DNA of 64,000 bases from Mucilaginibacter rubeus. Lineage in GTDB: Bacteria; Bacteroidota; Bacteroidia; Sphingobacteriales; Sphingobacteriaceae. Positions 9,083 through 17,825 of this stretch are shown here, one piece after another. The DNA lies in assembly GCF_003286415.2 (NCBI RefSeq), contig NZ_CP043450.1, forward strand, positions 3,658,001 to 3,722,000, written 5' to 3'. Both the position numbers and the translations under genes were made by a program. The first letter of the stretch is position 1. Each line of letters opens with the position of its first letter. A model generated the notes under the pieces. The model saw only the letters and a list, made by a program, of their open reading frames with translations, made no database searches and was not told the origin of the DNA.

Positions 9083-9238
9083 ATGAGATCACTATTGTAT
9101 ATCATCGCGGTAATCCTGATTATAGGATGGGCGATCAGCGTTTTTGCCTACTCGGCAACAGGTTTAATACATGCATTATTGGTAATTGCCGTAATTTCAT
9201 TTTTACTGGGCGTTATCAGAAACCCATCAACTGTTTAA
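9083..9238 (+). CDS. lmo0937-type small membrane protein
   Basis: A 51-residue protein made almost entirely of two hydrophobic helices (YIIAVILIIGWAISVFAY and ALLVIAVISFLLGVI), ending in a short polar tail. It matches the lmo0937-like family of tiny membrane proteins that is common in Bacteroidota, often as stress-related single genes. ATG at 9083 is the only sensible start. A hairpin terminator follows. Confidence 0.82.
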   Translation: MRSLLYIIAVILIIGWAISVFAYSATGLIHALLVIAVISFLLGVIRNPSTV

Positions 9239-9268
9239 TGCTAAAACTATCTTATAAATTAAACTGAG

Positions 9269-9297
9269 CGCGGGCCATAAGCCCGCGTTTATTGTTT
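9269..9297 (+). terminator. Rho-independent terminator
   Basis: A GC-rich stem CGCGGGC/GCCCGCG with loop CATAA is followed by TTTATTGTTTT, just after the lmo0937-type gene. Confidence 0.8.
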
Positions 9298-9355
9298 TAG
9301 AAACATGCCACACAAACCCCGACGACATTTGTTAATAGATAATAAACTTACTATC

Positions 9356-9676
9356 ATGGCATTATCTGACGAAGAATTCAGGGAAGAATATAAACCGTTG
9401 CATATCCCCGCGCATTTCGATACGCAGGATACCCAGCAAAACAAAGCTATTTACGCGCTCGCCCAGATTGGCGAAGGTACGGCAGACAGGGTATTAAAAG
9501 AACTGGAAAGCCTGCAGCCCGGCATTGTAAATGAGCAGCTTACCGCTCTGGTTAAAACCACCCTGGCCGACCTGTTTAACAAAGGCCTGCTTAAAGGCGA
9601 AGAGCATAACGGCCAAATGCACTACAACCTCAGCAAGATCACGGAAGCTAACGACGGGTCAACCGGACATAAGTAA
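9356..9676 (+). CDS. hypothetical winged-helix-like protein
   Basis: About 106 residues if started at the ATG at 9356 (MALSDEEFREEY); the longer reading from 9305 adds 17 residues lacking conservation signs. The central part (KAIYALAQIGEGTADRVLKELESL, then LADLFNKGLLKGEE) reads like helix-turn-helix followed by a wing, as in small DNA-binding proteins, but no family can be named. It stops 23 bases before the convergent DUF2461 gene. Confidence 0.75.
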   Translation: MALSDEEFREEYKPLHIPAHFDTQDTQQNKAIYALAQIGEGTADRVLKELESLQPGIVNEQLTALVKTTLADLFNKGLLKGEEHNGQMHYNLSKITEANDGSTGHK

Positions 9677-9698
9677 GTCGCCCCCATAAAGGGTTCGG

Positions 9699-10385
9699 CT
9701 AATCCTCTTCCCCGTTTAAATTTGCGGTGAGCACATCACTCATGTAATCAAAAAACGGGCGCATACTTTTAAAAGTGTCAGAAGCCTGTTTTACAAAATC
9801 CGGACTTAAAGCTTCGGCGTCGGTAAAGCGTCGTCTAACTAAAAACTGTTTATACCTCAAAAGCTCAATGGCATCATCATCGGCGGCGTAACCTTTGGGG
9901 GTTGTTTTAAGCTGCTCTCCCTCCAACACACCAAAAACAGTTTTAAATTCCTTACTGTTTATGATCTGCTTTAAAGGCGATGGATCAAAGGCGATATCGT
10001 CGCGGATCCGTTTGAGATCGGGCGTGTTAGGCGCCCAAAAACCTCCTCCTATAAAAGTATTTCCCGGTTCCAGGTGAAAATAGTACCCACCCCTGCGATG
10101 TTTGCCTGCACGTTTAAAACCGCCGCTCCAATTGCTTTTAAAAGGTGTTTTATCTTTTGAGAAACGGATATCGCGGTAAATACGGTGCAGCGCCCTTTTT
10201 GCGGTAGGCGTTTCAATTACGTCATGCGTATTAACCAAATTCAATAACCCTTCAGTAAAAGTCTCCACATATTCCAGTTGCAGCTGATAAGCTTCTTTAT
10301 TTTGTGCAAACCATTCGCGGTTATTGTTCTGTTTCAGTTGCCTCATAAAATCGAATACAGAGGCGGGTAATAATAGTTGGCTCAT
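9699..10385 (-). CDS. DUF2461 domain protein (TIGR02453)
   Basis: A 228-residue protein of the DUF2461 family, widespread in Bacteroidota and Actinobacteria with no established biochemical role. Family segments are visible: FDFMRQLKQNNNREWFAQNKEAY at the N-terminus, RIYRDIRFSKDKTPFK near residue 68, GGYYFHLEPG near 99, and a helical C-terminus ending FFDYMSDVLTANL. Length is normal for the family. It is cytoplasmic and single-gene. Confidence 0.93.
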   Translation of the reverse strand: MSQLLLPASVFDFMRQLKQNNNREWFAQNKEAYQLQLEYVETFTEGLLNLVNTHDVIETPTAKRALHRIYRDIRFSKDKTPFKSNWSGGFKRAGKHRRGGYYFHLEPGNTFIGGGFWAPNTPDLKRIRDDIAFDPSPLKQIINSKEFKTVFGVLEGEQLKTTPKGYAADDDAIELLRYKQFLVRRRFTDAEALSPDFVKQASDTFKSMRPFFDYMSDVLTANLNGEED

Positions 10386-10558
10386 AATAAATAGATGATC
10401 TGCAAAAGGCAGGTGACCAAATTAGAGAAATTTGCAAGCCGGCCAAAATCAGATGCCTTTGTATTACAATTAGATGATGCTTTCGTTTTCAAAAACATAC
10501 AACAGCCGCGCCGCATTTTTGCCGAAAAGCCTATCTTAGCCAAACAATTAAACCTCCT

Positions 10559-11350
10559 ATGAAAAGGCGCTCCTTTGTTAAATCAACCCTGTTAACCGGT
10601 GTAACCGCAACTGTTTTACCCGCTATGAGCTACGCTACAGAAACCGCCCCTAAAACCGCCGAGTATTATGAGCTAAGAGTATACAGCCTTAAAAGTCCGG
10701 AACAGCAAAAGCTGGTTGAGAATTTTTTGAAAGATACCGCCATACCAGCGCTTAATCGTTTAGGCGTAAAACACGTAGGTGTATTTACCGAAATGAAACC
10801 CGAAAGCCAAACCAGGCTTTTTGTATTGATACAATTTAATAGTCTTGCCCATTTCAGCTCGGTGACAGAAAGCTTTGACACTGATGCCCAGCTACAGACT
10901 AAAGGAGCCGCCTATCTGAACGCCCCGGCTGCATCCCCCGCTTATGAGCGCATTGAAAGTTCATTATTAAAAGCATTTGTACACATGCCACACCTGGAAG
11001 CTCCGGAAAATAAGGCAAGGATTTTTGAATTGCGGCAGTACCAAAGCGCCACTGAGGCCGCCGGGAAAAAGAAGATTGAGATGTTTAATGACCAAGGCGA
11101 AATAGATGTTTTCAAACGGCTTGGTTTCAAACCTGTTTTTTGGGGCGAAACGGTTATCGGTCCGCAAAGGCCTAATCTTACCTATATGATCACATTTGAC
11201 GACATGGAAGCAAAAAGCGCCCACTGGAAAGCCTTTGGCAGCGATCCTGAATGGAAAAAGATTAGCGCCGTACCTGAATACGCCGATGCACTGTTGGTTA
11301 ATAAAATAACATCAACTATGCTGGTACCTACAGCCTATTCGCAGATATAG
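10559..11350 (+). CDS. NIPSNAP family protein with Tat-like signal
   Basis: A 263-residue protein with an N-terminal signal (KRRSFVK, hydrophobic core, cut near SYA) that looks Tat-type, as is common for exported NIPSNAP proteins in Bacteroidota. Two NIPSNAP-like ferredoxin-fold domains follow (YYELRVYSLKSPEQQ near residue 36 and IFELRQYQSATEAAG near 155). The family has no defined catalytic role. The gene is a single transcription unit with a strong purine-rich leader. Confidence 0.9.
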   Translation: MKRRSFVKSTLLTGVTATVLPAMSYATETAPKTAEYYELRVYSLKSPEQQKLVENFLKDTAIPALNRLGVKHVGVFTEMKPESQTRLFVLIQFNSLAHFSSVTESFDTDAQLQTKGAAYLNAPAASPAYERIESSLLKAFVHMPHLEAPENKARIFELRQYQSATEAAGKKKIEMFNDQGEIDVFKRLGFKPVFWGETVIGPQRPNLTYMITFDDMEAKSAHWKAFGSDPEWKKISAVPEYADALLVNKITSTMLVPTAYSQI

Positions 11351-11373
11351 TTCTTTTCAGCCATGTTCTTATC

Positions 11374-11406
11374 AGATTTACGAAGTTTTAAAAACTTCGT
11401 AAATCT
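11374..11406. repeat. perfect palindromic repeat, copy 1
   Basis: A perfect 16-bp inverted repeat around a single A (arms AGATTTACGAAGTTTT and its complement). A decayed copy lies at 11665-11697. It could act as terminator after the NIPSNAP gene or be a dispersed palindromic element. Confidence 0.7.
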
Positions 11407-11486
11407 CATTACCTTATAGAGGTCAGGCAGCCATTCTCAAATTTTGCCTTAAAGCTTATTTTTTCATAAATTTGATTAGCTATAGT

Positions 11487-11651
11487 ATGGAGAAAAACAA
11501 GCAAACACTTAGCGATGCTGAAATTGAACTCTTAAAAGAAGGGTTGAAACGAAGCTATAAAGAACGTTTTGAAATGGCTACTCGTTTATACAAAATCCAG
11601 CAAACCATGAGCAAAGCCTCCATAGTGCATAAACCATTTATCAGCAAATAA
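11487..11651 (+). CDS. small basic hypothetical protein (54 aa)
   Basis: A 54-residue ORF starting MEKNKQTLSDAEIELLKEG and ending KPFISK. It is one long charged helix (ELLKEGLKRSYKERFEMATRLYKIQQ) with no membrane segment. Similar short helical proteins accompany nucleotidyltransferase or toxin genes elsewhere, but nothing of that kind is next to it. It is flanked on both sides by the palindromic repeat described separately. Confidence 0.6.
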   Translation: MEKNKQTLSDAEIELLKEGLKRSYKERFEMATRLYKIQQTMSKASIVHKPFISK

Positions 11652-11664
11652 TTTGTGGATGTTC

Positions 11665-11697
11665 AGATTTACAAAATTTAAAAAACTTCATAAATCT
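11665..11697. repeat. palindromic repeat, decayed copy 2
   Basis: A degenerate copy of the 11374-11406 palindrome (AGATTTAC...TAAATCT with changed centre), placed just after the 54-residue ORF. Confidence 0.6.
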
Positions 11698-11890
11698 TTA
11701 GGCGCACTGCTAACGCCGTAAATCCGAAATCGAAATTCCCAATTCCGAAATCCCACCTCTCCCCTACATCACCTCTACTGCCTGTTTTAGCATTTGTTTT
11801 ATATAAATATTGATTTAAATTGGAATTGGATTTTACCGGGTTTCCCTAAAAATCAAAACCAATTTATAACCAGCCAGATAACCGTAAACA

Positions 11891-13108
11891 ATGCTCAAAA
11901 AAAGATACTCTTTTTTAGCTCTTATTGCTCTTATACCTTTAAGCTTCATTTTAACCCAGTGCTATAACTCAACTTCTGCTGATCCGCGGGGCGAAATTTA
12001 CGCCGGATCCGAGAGTTGTAAAAAGTGCCACAGCGACGTTTACAACTCGTTTCTGCATACCGCGCATTTTCAAACATCGCAGTTGGCTAATATCCATAAC
12101 ATCCGGGGCAGCTTTACTAAAGATTCGAACACTTTTGAGTTTGGCATGGGCCAAAAAATAGTAATGGAAAAGCGCAACGACAGCCTTTACCAGGTTGGTT
12201 ATCTCAACGGAAAAGAAACAGAAGCCGAACCTTTTGATGTTTCCATTGGCAACGGCAAAGCCCAAACCTACATGTATTGGAAAGGCAAAATGCTTTATGA
12301 ACTGCCGGTATCCTATTTTGCGGCTATCCATAATTGGGCCAATAGTCCTGGTTATTTGCCTGATCGTATGAATTTCGGTCGCCCTATTTTGCGCAGATGC
12401 CTGGAATGCCATAGTTCGTACGTAAAAGAACTTCCGCCGCAGGCTGGCGATTTCGGCTTTGAAAAAGCTTCCCTCATTTATGGTATCGATTGTGAGCGTT
12501 GTCATGGCCCTGCAGCCAATCACGTTAACTACCATACCGACAACCCCGATGATAAAAAGGCAAAATATATTGCCACTTACGCATCATTATCGCGCACGCA
12601 AAAAATGGATGCTTGCGCGGTTTGTCACTCGGGCAATAAAAATATCCCGCAACGCTCATCATTTGAGTTTGAAATGGGCGATACCTTGCTAAAAGACCGT
12701 ACCCAACCGCGTGTAATACCCGGCAGCAATATGCCCGACGTTCATGGTAACCAATATGATTTGCTGATAGCCAGCAAGTGCTACACCATGAGCAAAATGG
12801 ATTGTGGTAATTGCCACAACCCACACGTAAGTCAGCCTCAAAGTATGGTAACCTACACGCAAAAATGTCTGAGCTGCCACAGTGAGGCTAATCATAATTT
12901 TTGCAAACTGGCACCGCAAATGGGTACGGCTATAAAAACATATTGTATTGATTGCCACATGCCAAATAAGGCATCAAACGTGATCAGGCTCGAGGCTGCC
13001 CAAAGCAAAATGAAAGTGCCGTATATGGTGAGGAGCCACTACATTGGCATTTATCCGGAGGAGACTAAAAAGATCCTCGATTTTGTAAATGGCAAAAAAG
13101 GGGTGTAA
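11891..13108 (+). CDS. seven-heme cytochrome c lipoprotein
   Basis: A 405-residue exported multiheme cytochrome with a lipobox LTQC (Cys about 24) after a hydrophobic signal. Seven CxxCH heme sites are visible: CKKCH (about 43), CLECH, CERCH, CAVCH, CGNCH, CLSCH and CIDCH. Spacing and sequence recall the cytochrome c554-like and NapC/Nir-type families. It is predicted to sit on the periplasmic face of the outer or inner membrane and pass electrons. No oxidoreductase gene is adjacent, so partners are unknown. The stop is followed after 41 bases by the DUF4287 gene. Confidence 0.92.
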   Translation: MLKKRYSFLALIALIPLSFILTQCYNSTSADPRGEIYAGSESCKKCHSDVYNSFLHTAHFQTSQLANIHNIRGSFTKDSNTFEFGMGQKIVMEKRNDSLYQVGYLNGKETEAEPFDVSIGNGKAQTYMYWKGKMLYELPVSYFAAIHNWANSPGYLPDRMNFGRPILRRCLECHSSYVKELPPQAGDFGFEKASLIYGIDCERCHGPAANHVNYHTDNPDDKKAKYIATYASLSRTQKMDACAVCHSGNKNIPQRSSFEFEMGDTLLKDRTQPRVIPGSNMPDVHGNQYDLLIASKCYTMSKMDCGNCHNPHVSQPQSMVTYTQKCLSCHSEANHNFCKLAPQMGTAIKTYCIDCHMPNKASNVIRLEAAQSKMKVPYMVRSHYIGIYPEETKKILDFVNGKKGV

Positions 13109-13149
13109 TTTTTGTAGCGGACCTTTAATTTATCTAAAACATATAAACC

Positions 13150-13374
13150 ATGTCATTCCAGGGATATTTAAAAACAATAAAAGAGAAAACGGGCAAAGGG
13201 CCGGCTGATTTTAGACAATTGGCTGAAGAAAAAGGTTTTACAAAAAATGGCGAGCTACTTGCTAAAGCCGGCGATGTCACCAATTGGCTTAAGGCAGATT
13301 TTGAACTGGGGCATGGTCATGCCATGGCTATTTATGCTTTATTGAAAGGGATTAAGAACGAAGACAGCGAGTAG
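13150..13374 (+). CDS. DUF4287 domain protein
   Basis: A 74-residue protein of the DUF4287 family: MSFQGYLKTIKEKTGKGPADF, then a KGFTKNGELLAKAGDVTNWLKADFELGHGHAMAIYALLKG core. The family is widespread and has no defined activity. It usually occurs alone or with DUF5655. Convergent with the next gene, with only two bases between the stops. Confidence 0.92.
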   Translation: MSFQGYLKTIKEKTGKGPADFRQLAEEKGFTKNGELLAKAGDVTNWLKADFELGHGHAMAIYALLKGIKNEDSE

Positions 13375-13376
13375 AC

Positions 13377-13712
13377 TTAGTGCCAGTCATGGCCACAAAA
13401 CCGGCATTGCCTGGCGAGAGGTGTACGGGCAACTTTACCACATATCTCACATCTGTTAAAATACACTTTATCAGGATGGTTTTTCAATGCATTTTCAGCA
13501 GCCCTTAATCGCAGCTGCTCGTAACCATCATCCAGTAATTTTAATATTTCCGGGTCTTCGGTAATCCTTTTATTTTCCAGGTACCATCGTTTACGTAAAC
13601 TATTTCCGTTGATTTCGCCCACGTAGAAATGGTGTTTCAAAGCAATCAGCTCCGGCTCACTAATTAGGCTATTGAAATTACTTATTATATATACTACTTC
13701 CTCTTGGGTCAT
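13377..13712 (-). CDS. hypothetical protein with C-terminal zinc ribbon
   Basis: A 111-residue protein with a helical N-terminal part and, at the C-terminus, CEICGK...CRFCGHDWH: four cysteines spaced as a rubredoxin-like zinc ribbon. It is probably a small DNA- or RNA-associated protein, but no family was recognised. Next to it (13713-14139, 427 bases) I see no gene; the region holds only short open frames, no clear RNA structure and no strong promoter. Confidence 0.75.
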   Translation of the reverse strand: MTQEEVVYIISNFNSLISEPELIALKHHFYVGEINGNSLRKRWYLENKRITEDPEILKLLDDGYEQLRLRAAENALKNHPDKVYFNRCEICGKVARTPLARQCRFCGHDWH

Positions 13713-14139
13713 CAGGATAAAAGTACAAATCCAACATCAATTATAGATCACATAATACAATCTGATAGTGATCAGGTATATCGATATCAGCTCTCCTTTA
13801 ATACAGGCAGCCCTTTCCCCGGGCGAAAGCGTTTTATGGGGTATGAAAAGATATTTAAAAACTGAGATGAGGTTTCTTTTTACGGTAGATAATGTTTTCA
13901 TGTTGGCTTTGCTTTCGGTTGATGCTTTTTAATTTACACCATCCATTGCCAAACAGAGGCCAAACACATATAACACTAAAAATCAAATACTTAAATAAAA
14001 ACAACACTTATTTACAATCACTATATTTCGCAATATTACTTAGCAACGTCGAAATTCAGGGATTACCAATGCCCACACACCCTTATTCTTCGGAGGTGAA
14101 TAACAGGATTTAACCACGTGAAGCCAACCTGATATCTTG

Positions 14140-14385
14140 TTAAGCATTTGAAGATATGTATTGGTATAAAGCTTTCCTATCGGTTTTCGGTACTTTGACA
14201 ATAATTCCCGCATCCTCCATCCGCTTTAAGTGCCCATAAATAGAACCTATACTAAAAGTAGCCCCGTTAGCTTTTACATCAAGCCAAATGGTTTCGGCAT
14301 CCACAGGCTCCCGGTGATCCATCAGGTATTTTAAAATAACCTGTGATATGGGTCGTAACTTTATTTCATTAATCAAATCACGCAT
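14140..14385 (-). CDS. small winged-helix transcription regulator
   Basis: An 81-residue winged helix: LRPISQVILKYLMDHREPVDAETIWLDVKANGATFSIGSIYGHLKRMEDAGIIVKVP, then a short wing ending YQYISSNA. It resembles the DNA-binding half of Fur-like or MarR/PadR-like regulators without a sensor domain. It lies downstream of, and in the same orientation as, the TonB receptor, so it may be co-transcribed and could regulate it. Confidence 0.8.
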   Translation of the reverse strand: MRDLINEIKLRPISQVILKYLMDHREPVDAETIWLDVKANGATFSIGSIYGHLKRMEDAGIIVKVPKTDRKALYQYISSNA

Positions 14386-14464
14386 AGCAGGTGCAATCAG
14401 GCATTAGTGTTTTTTTAAAAAAACCGGCCAGAGATCTACATCTCCGACCGGTATGTGATGAAGG

Positions 14465-16846
14465 TTAAAACTTAAATGAAGCCGAGGCAATTAGCTGCCG
14501 CAAAGGCTGCGGGTTAGCTGTAAACGACGGCGACCAGTATTTTTTATTACCGGTATTATTGGCAGCAATCCCCAAACGCCATTTAGGCTGTTCATAAAAC
14601 ACGGTAGCATTCACCAGTACAAATGACGGGATCACGATGATATTGTCCAGATCATAATAGCTTTTTTGAGCATAGTTACCACCTACGCCAAAACCAAAGT
14701 CCTGCAGTATAGTGCCAGGTTGAAATTTATAGCTACCCCAAAAATTGGCCACATTTCTTGGTGTACCGGTTACATCCTTACCTTCGCCGGATGTAGCGCG
14801 GATGTATTGATTTTTGTTATAAACATATCCCGCAAGGAGGTTAACGCCCTCTACAGGGTTAGCAACAATGCTTACCTCTGCTCCCTGGCTTTTTTGCTTA
14901 CCGTCCTGATAGGTAAAATTGGAGTTATCGTAACGCAAAGCGTCGCGCACATCAATGTTGTAGTAACTTACCGTTGCCGAAAGCCTGTTATTGGCTGTAC
15001 TTACTTTAACACCACCTTCCCATTGAAAAGCATGTTCCGGTTTCAAAACAACCCGTGTGCCGTCGGGCTGCACAATTGGGCCATTGTTGGTAAAACCGCT
15101 CATGTAATTACCAAAAATGGATACCTGGTCTTTAACGGGTTGATATATTAAACCCAATTTTGGGGTAAGTGATGTTTGGCTATATCCACCATTGCCTTTA
15201 AGCTGATACCGGTCGACACGTAAGCTAACCAGCGTCATCAGCCTGTCTGTAATATTTACTAAATCAGAGGCGTAGGTAGCGTACTGGTTAAATTCTGAAG
15301 GATATAATCCGGTAAAGCCATTCTGAATAGCTTTATCAGCCAGTGGTTGCGTAACAGGGCCGTATGATTTTGTAATGTCGATAGTATCGATAGTGGCGCT
15401 GGCATAGGTAAAATCGCTTTTGGTGTGAATATAATCCAGTCCCCAAACCAGACGGTTGCGAATCTTACCGATCTTGAAATCGCCTTTTAAATTATGCTGA
15501 ATATCTGTATTGATGGTAGTTATCGGGCCAAATAATGAAATACCACGTTCTATCAGCGTAGGACTGATGAACGTAGGATATGCCTGATAACTTTTGGCAA
15601 CCTTCTCGTTGTTTACCGAGATGTTAGTTTGCGATGTCCAGCTATCATTGATCTTGTATTTAGCCTCAAAATATGAACGGAAGGTATTGGTCACAGCGTT
15701 GATCCCATCGCTGTAAAGTGAAGTGCGATAATCTAAAGGGTTTTGATTAATGTTGGTGATATTCAACCCGGTGTACCGCATATAAGGCACACGGGTAAGA
15801 TCTTCGTGGTAAATCTCCAGGTCGGCCGACAAAGTAAGGCGGTCATTTACCTTATACAACAGGCTCGGGTCGATAGTAAACGTGTTGTTATGGCCGTTTA
15901 CGAGGTAGCTTTGTTGTTTGTTTACAGCGGCATTAACACGAAATAATGCTGTTTTTTCCTGGTTAAGTGGAGTGTTGATATCGGCAGTAACGCGGTTTAA
16001 ACCCCAGCTACCTGCCGAATAAGTGATCTCACCTTTAGTTTCGGCTGTAGGCTTTTTAGTAACCATATTAATAGCGCCACCATAAGATGATACCGTATTG
16101 CCAAACAACGTAGCCGATGGGCCTTTTAATACTTCAAAATGATCAACATTCACCGGATCAACAGATGAGCGACCGGCCGCTATGAACTGGATGCCGTTTC
16201 GGGCGGCAATCTCGGCCGTAAAACCCCTCAAGGTAATACTGGTGCCACCAGCCGGATCAATAGATGGAACAGCGCCGGGTACGTTTGATAAAGCCTGAGA
16301 TATATTTACGTTAAGCTGATCTTTTAGCAACTCGCTGGTTACAACGTTGTAAACCTGAGGATTCTCGAGGTTTTTAAGCGGAAGCTTGGCAACATCGTCG
16401 CTTTGCTGACGGCTAAATTTGTTAATCTTTTTGCCCGATGTTACCACCACTTCCTGCAATTGCTGGTTATTTTCGGTAAGGGTAAAGTTAACTTCAATAG
16501 TTTCGCCGGCTTTAACCTCAACCGTTTGGTTTTGTGTGTTAAGCCCAATATAACTGGCAACCAGGGTATAAGTACCCGGATTGATATTGTTTATGGTATA
16601 CATACCATTAGCGTTTACATGGGTACCTTTACTGGTGCCTTTAAGGGCCACATTCACAAACTCACCAGGCTGCCCGTCTGACGTGACAACTTTACCCTTA
16701 ATTGTACCATGCGGGGTTTGGGCCTGCGCAACACTGCTAATAAGCAGTAACACAAGGCATCCCAGCCATTTTAGCGTATTGTAAATATTAACTTTTTGTA
16801 ATGGATTGAATGTAGAAGGTTGACTGCATAGTCGGGAAGAATTCAT
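14465..16846 (-). CDS. TonB-dependent siderophore-type receptor
   Basis: A 793-residue outer-membrane receptor: signal peptide (cleaved after about residue 42, VAQA), carboxypeptidase-regulatory-like domain (about 46-130), plug domain (DDVAKLPLKNL to about 290, with LRGF and IQFIAAGRSSVDPVNVDHFEVLKGPSATLFG) and a beta-barrel ending in ASASFKF. The plug wording matches FhuA/FepA-type ferric siderophore receptors. It would import an iron complex or similar ligand with TonB/ExbBD. The 5' leader contains a probable structured RNA element. Substrate is not determined by sequence. Confidence 0.93.
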   Translation of the reverse strand: MNSSRLCSQPSTFNPLQKVNIYNTLKWLGCLVLLLISSVAQAQTPHGTIKGKVVTSDGQPGEFVNVALKGTSKGTHVNANGMYTINNINPGTYTLVASYIGLNTQNQTVEVKAGETIEVNFTLTENNQQLQEVVVTSGKKINKFSRQQSDDVAKLPLKNLENPQVYNVVTSELLKDQLNVNISQALSNVPGAVPSIDPAGGTSITLRGFTAEIAARNGIQFIAAGRSSVDPVNVDHFEVLKGPSATLFGNTVSSYGGAINMVTKKPTAETKGEITYSAGSWGLNRVTADINTPLNQEKTALFRVNAAVNKQQSYLVNGHNNTFTIDPSLLYKVNDRLTLSADLEIYHEDLTRVPYMRYTGLNITNINQNPLDYRTSLYSDGINAVTNTFRSYFEAKYKINDSWTSQTNISVNNEKVAKSYQAYPTFISPTLIERGISLFGPITTINTDIQHNLKGDFKIGKIRNRLVWGLDYIHTKSDFTYASATIDTIDITKSYGPVTQPLADKAIQNGFTGLYPSEFNQYATYASDLVNITDRLMTLVSLRVDRYQLKGNGGYSQTSLTPKLGLIYQPVKDQVSIFGNYMSGFTNNGPIVQPDGTRVVLKPEHAFQWEGGVKVSTANNRLSATVSYYNIDVRDALRYDNSNFTYQDGKQKSQGAEVSIVANPVEGVNLLAGYVYNKNQYIRATSGEGKDVTGTPRNVANFWGSYKFQPGTILQDFGFGVGGNYAQKSYYDLDNIIVIPSFVLVNATVFYEQPKWRLGIAANNTGNKKYWSPSFTANPQPLRQLIASASFKF

Positions 16847-16871
16847 AGTTTTGTTTAGAATGATTAATTAG

Positions 16872-16927
16872 ATTAAAGGATCGGTTAACATTTACCCGGT
16901 GTGAAGTTTGGCGACCAGGCACCGGGG
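16872..16927 (-). promoter_or_regulatory. structured leader element, gene-proximal copy
   Basis: On the minus strand a 7-bp hairpin (CCCGGTG/CACCGGG) encloses an 18-nt loop containing GTCGCCAAACTT. It is followed by the conserved tail TTAACCGATCCTTTAAT, about 25 bases before the receptor start. A second copy lies about 220 bases further upstream. A G-C to G-U change between copies keeps the stem only in minus-strand RNA. No known riboswitch class recognised by eye. Confidence 0.6.
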
Positions 16928-17073
16928 CTTTTTTACTTTCAGGCTATAACCCTACCTGAAAGGCTCATCTCATTAAATCTTTATACTTAGCTCTGCTTCT
17001 TTTTACCTATAACTAATGAATAGGCAAGTTGAATGAAGTCGAAAAAAGTAAAACTGCCACGTTGAAGTTTATT

Positions 17074-17160
17074 CATTTGCAAATTGAAATATTAAAGGAT
17101 CGGTTAATTGCTGCCCGATGTAAGGTTTGGCGACGGACACCGGGTGGTTTAGGATTGGAT
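17074..17160 (-). promoter_or_regulatory. structured leader element, gene-distal copy
   Basis: Second copy of the leader element: stem CCCGGTG/CATCGGG (hairpin bases 17114-17144), loop with GTCGCCAAACCT, then TTAACCGATCCTTTAAT. A 29-codon ORF begins at 17076 just after the tail on the minus strand but has no other support as a gene. Between 17161 and 17578 the sequence is AT-rich and I see no gene or clear RNA. Confidence 0.55.
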
Positions 17161-17578
17161 AGATTTTTCGCCCCGATTCAGGAACAAATGACCTGGAATT
17201 AAGCAGACATCTTATTTTGATGAAAAACCGGGGCGATATTACTTCAAGCAGTGGATTCATAACGGTAACAGATGAGTAATTGACTACAAAGAAATACTCT
17301 ATTTAGAATAAATCCAAATAAAAATAGCAATATATTTATTTACAGCTATTTACACAACATTCTTTCAAACAATACAACACAGAAAACAATCGCCGATTGT
17401 TCAAGGATAGAAGATATCATTCAATAATTAAAAACTACAACCACAAAACAAAAAAGACAAAAAATACCTATATAAATACTATTAAATAAGTATTTAATAA
17501 CAAAACAACTGATCGCCGCACAGGATATCCAATAATCAAATCCGCTGCGTATTGTAATTACGCATCAATAAAAAAGAG

Positions 17579-17652
17579 AGGCCGGTACAAGATTCGAACT
17601 TGCGAGCATTCCTTTTGCAGAGGACTCCCTTGAACCACTCGGGCAACCGGCC
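17579..17652 (-). tRNA. tRNA-Cys (GCA)
   Basis: Acceptor GGCCGGT/ACCGGCC with U73, D arm, anticodon loop CTGCAAA (anticodon GCA), T arm GCAAG-TTCGAAT-CTTGT. All arms fold normally; the anticodon stem has one mismatch at its base. Confidence 0.92.
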
Positions 17653-17658
17653 ATGTTG

Positions 17659-17731
17659 TGGAAATAAAAGGACTTGAACCTTTAACCGACACCGTATAAG
17701 GGTGCTGCTCTTACCATTGAGCTATATTTCC
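17659..17731 (-). tRNA. tRNA-Ile-type with anticodon UAU
   Basis: Acceptor GGAAATA/TATTTCC with A73, D arm GCTC/GAGC, anticodon arm GCACC-CTTATAC-GGTGT giving anticodon UAU, T arm AAAGG-TTCAAGT-CCTTT. The usual bacterial AUA decoder is a lysidine-modified CAU tRNA, so a UAU anticodon is uncommon. The fold is otherwise complete. Confidence 0.85.
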
Positions 17732-17744
17732 AGCTGTAAATCAG

Positions 17745-17818
17745 TAGGGTAACCCGGACTCGAACCGGGAGCCTCCACATCCCAAATGTGGTAATCTGAC
17801 CAATTGATATACTACCCT
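17745..17818 (-). tRNA. tRNA-Pro (UGG)
   Basis: Acceptor AGGGTAG/TTACCCT with A73, anticodon arm CCACA-TTTGGGA-TGTGG (anticodon UGG) and T arm CCCGG-TTCGAGT-CCGGG. The first pair is A-U and the D stem has a U-U mismatch, so it is unusual for a bacterial tRNA-Pro. Confidence 0.88.
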
Positions 17819-17825
17819 GTAAAGC

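Noticed and set aside
13892-14113. 73-codon plus-strand ORF in the gap before the winged-helix gene.
   Set aside because: Composition is random, start site weak, no homology-like motif.
17069-17260. 63-codon minus-strand ORF over the distal leader copy.
   Set aside because: It overlaps a repeated, structured leader and has no protein-like pattern.
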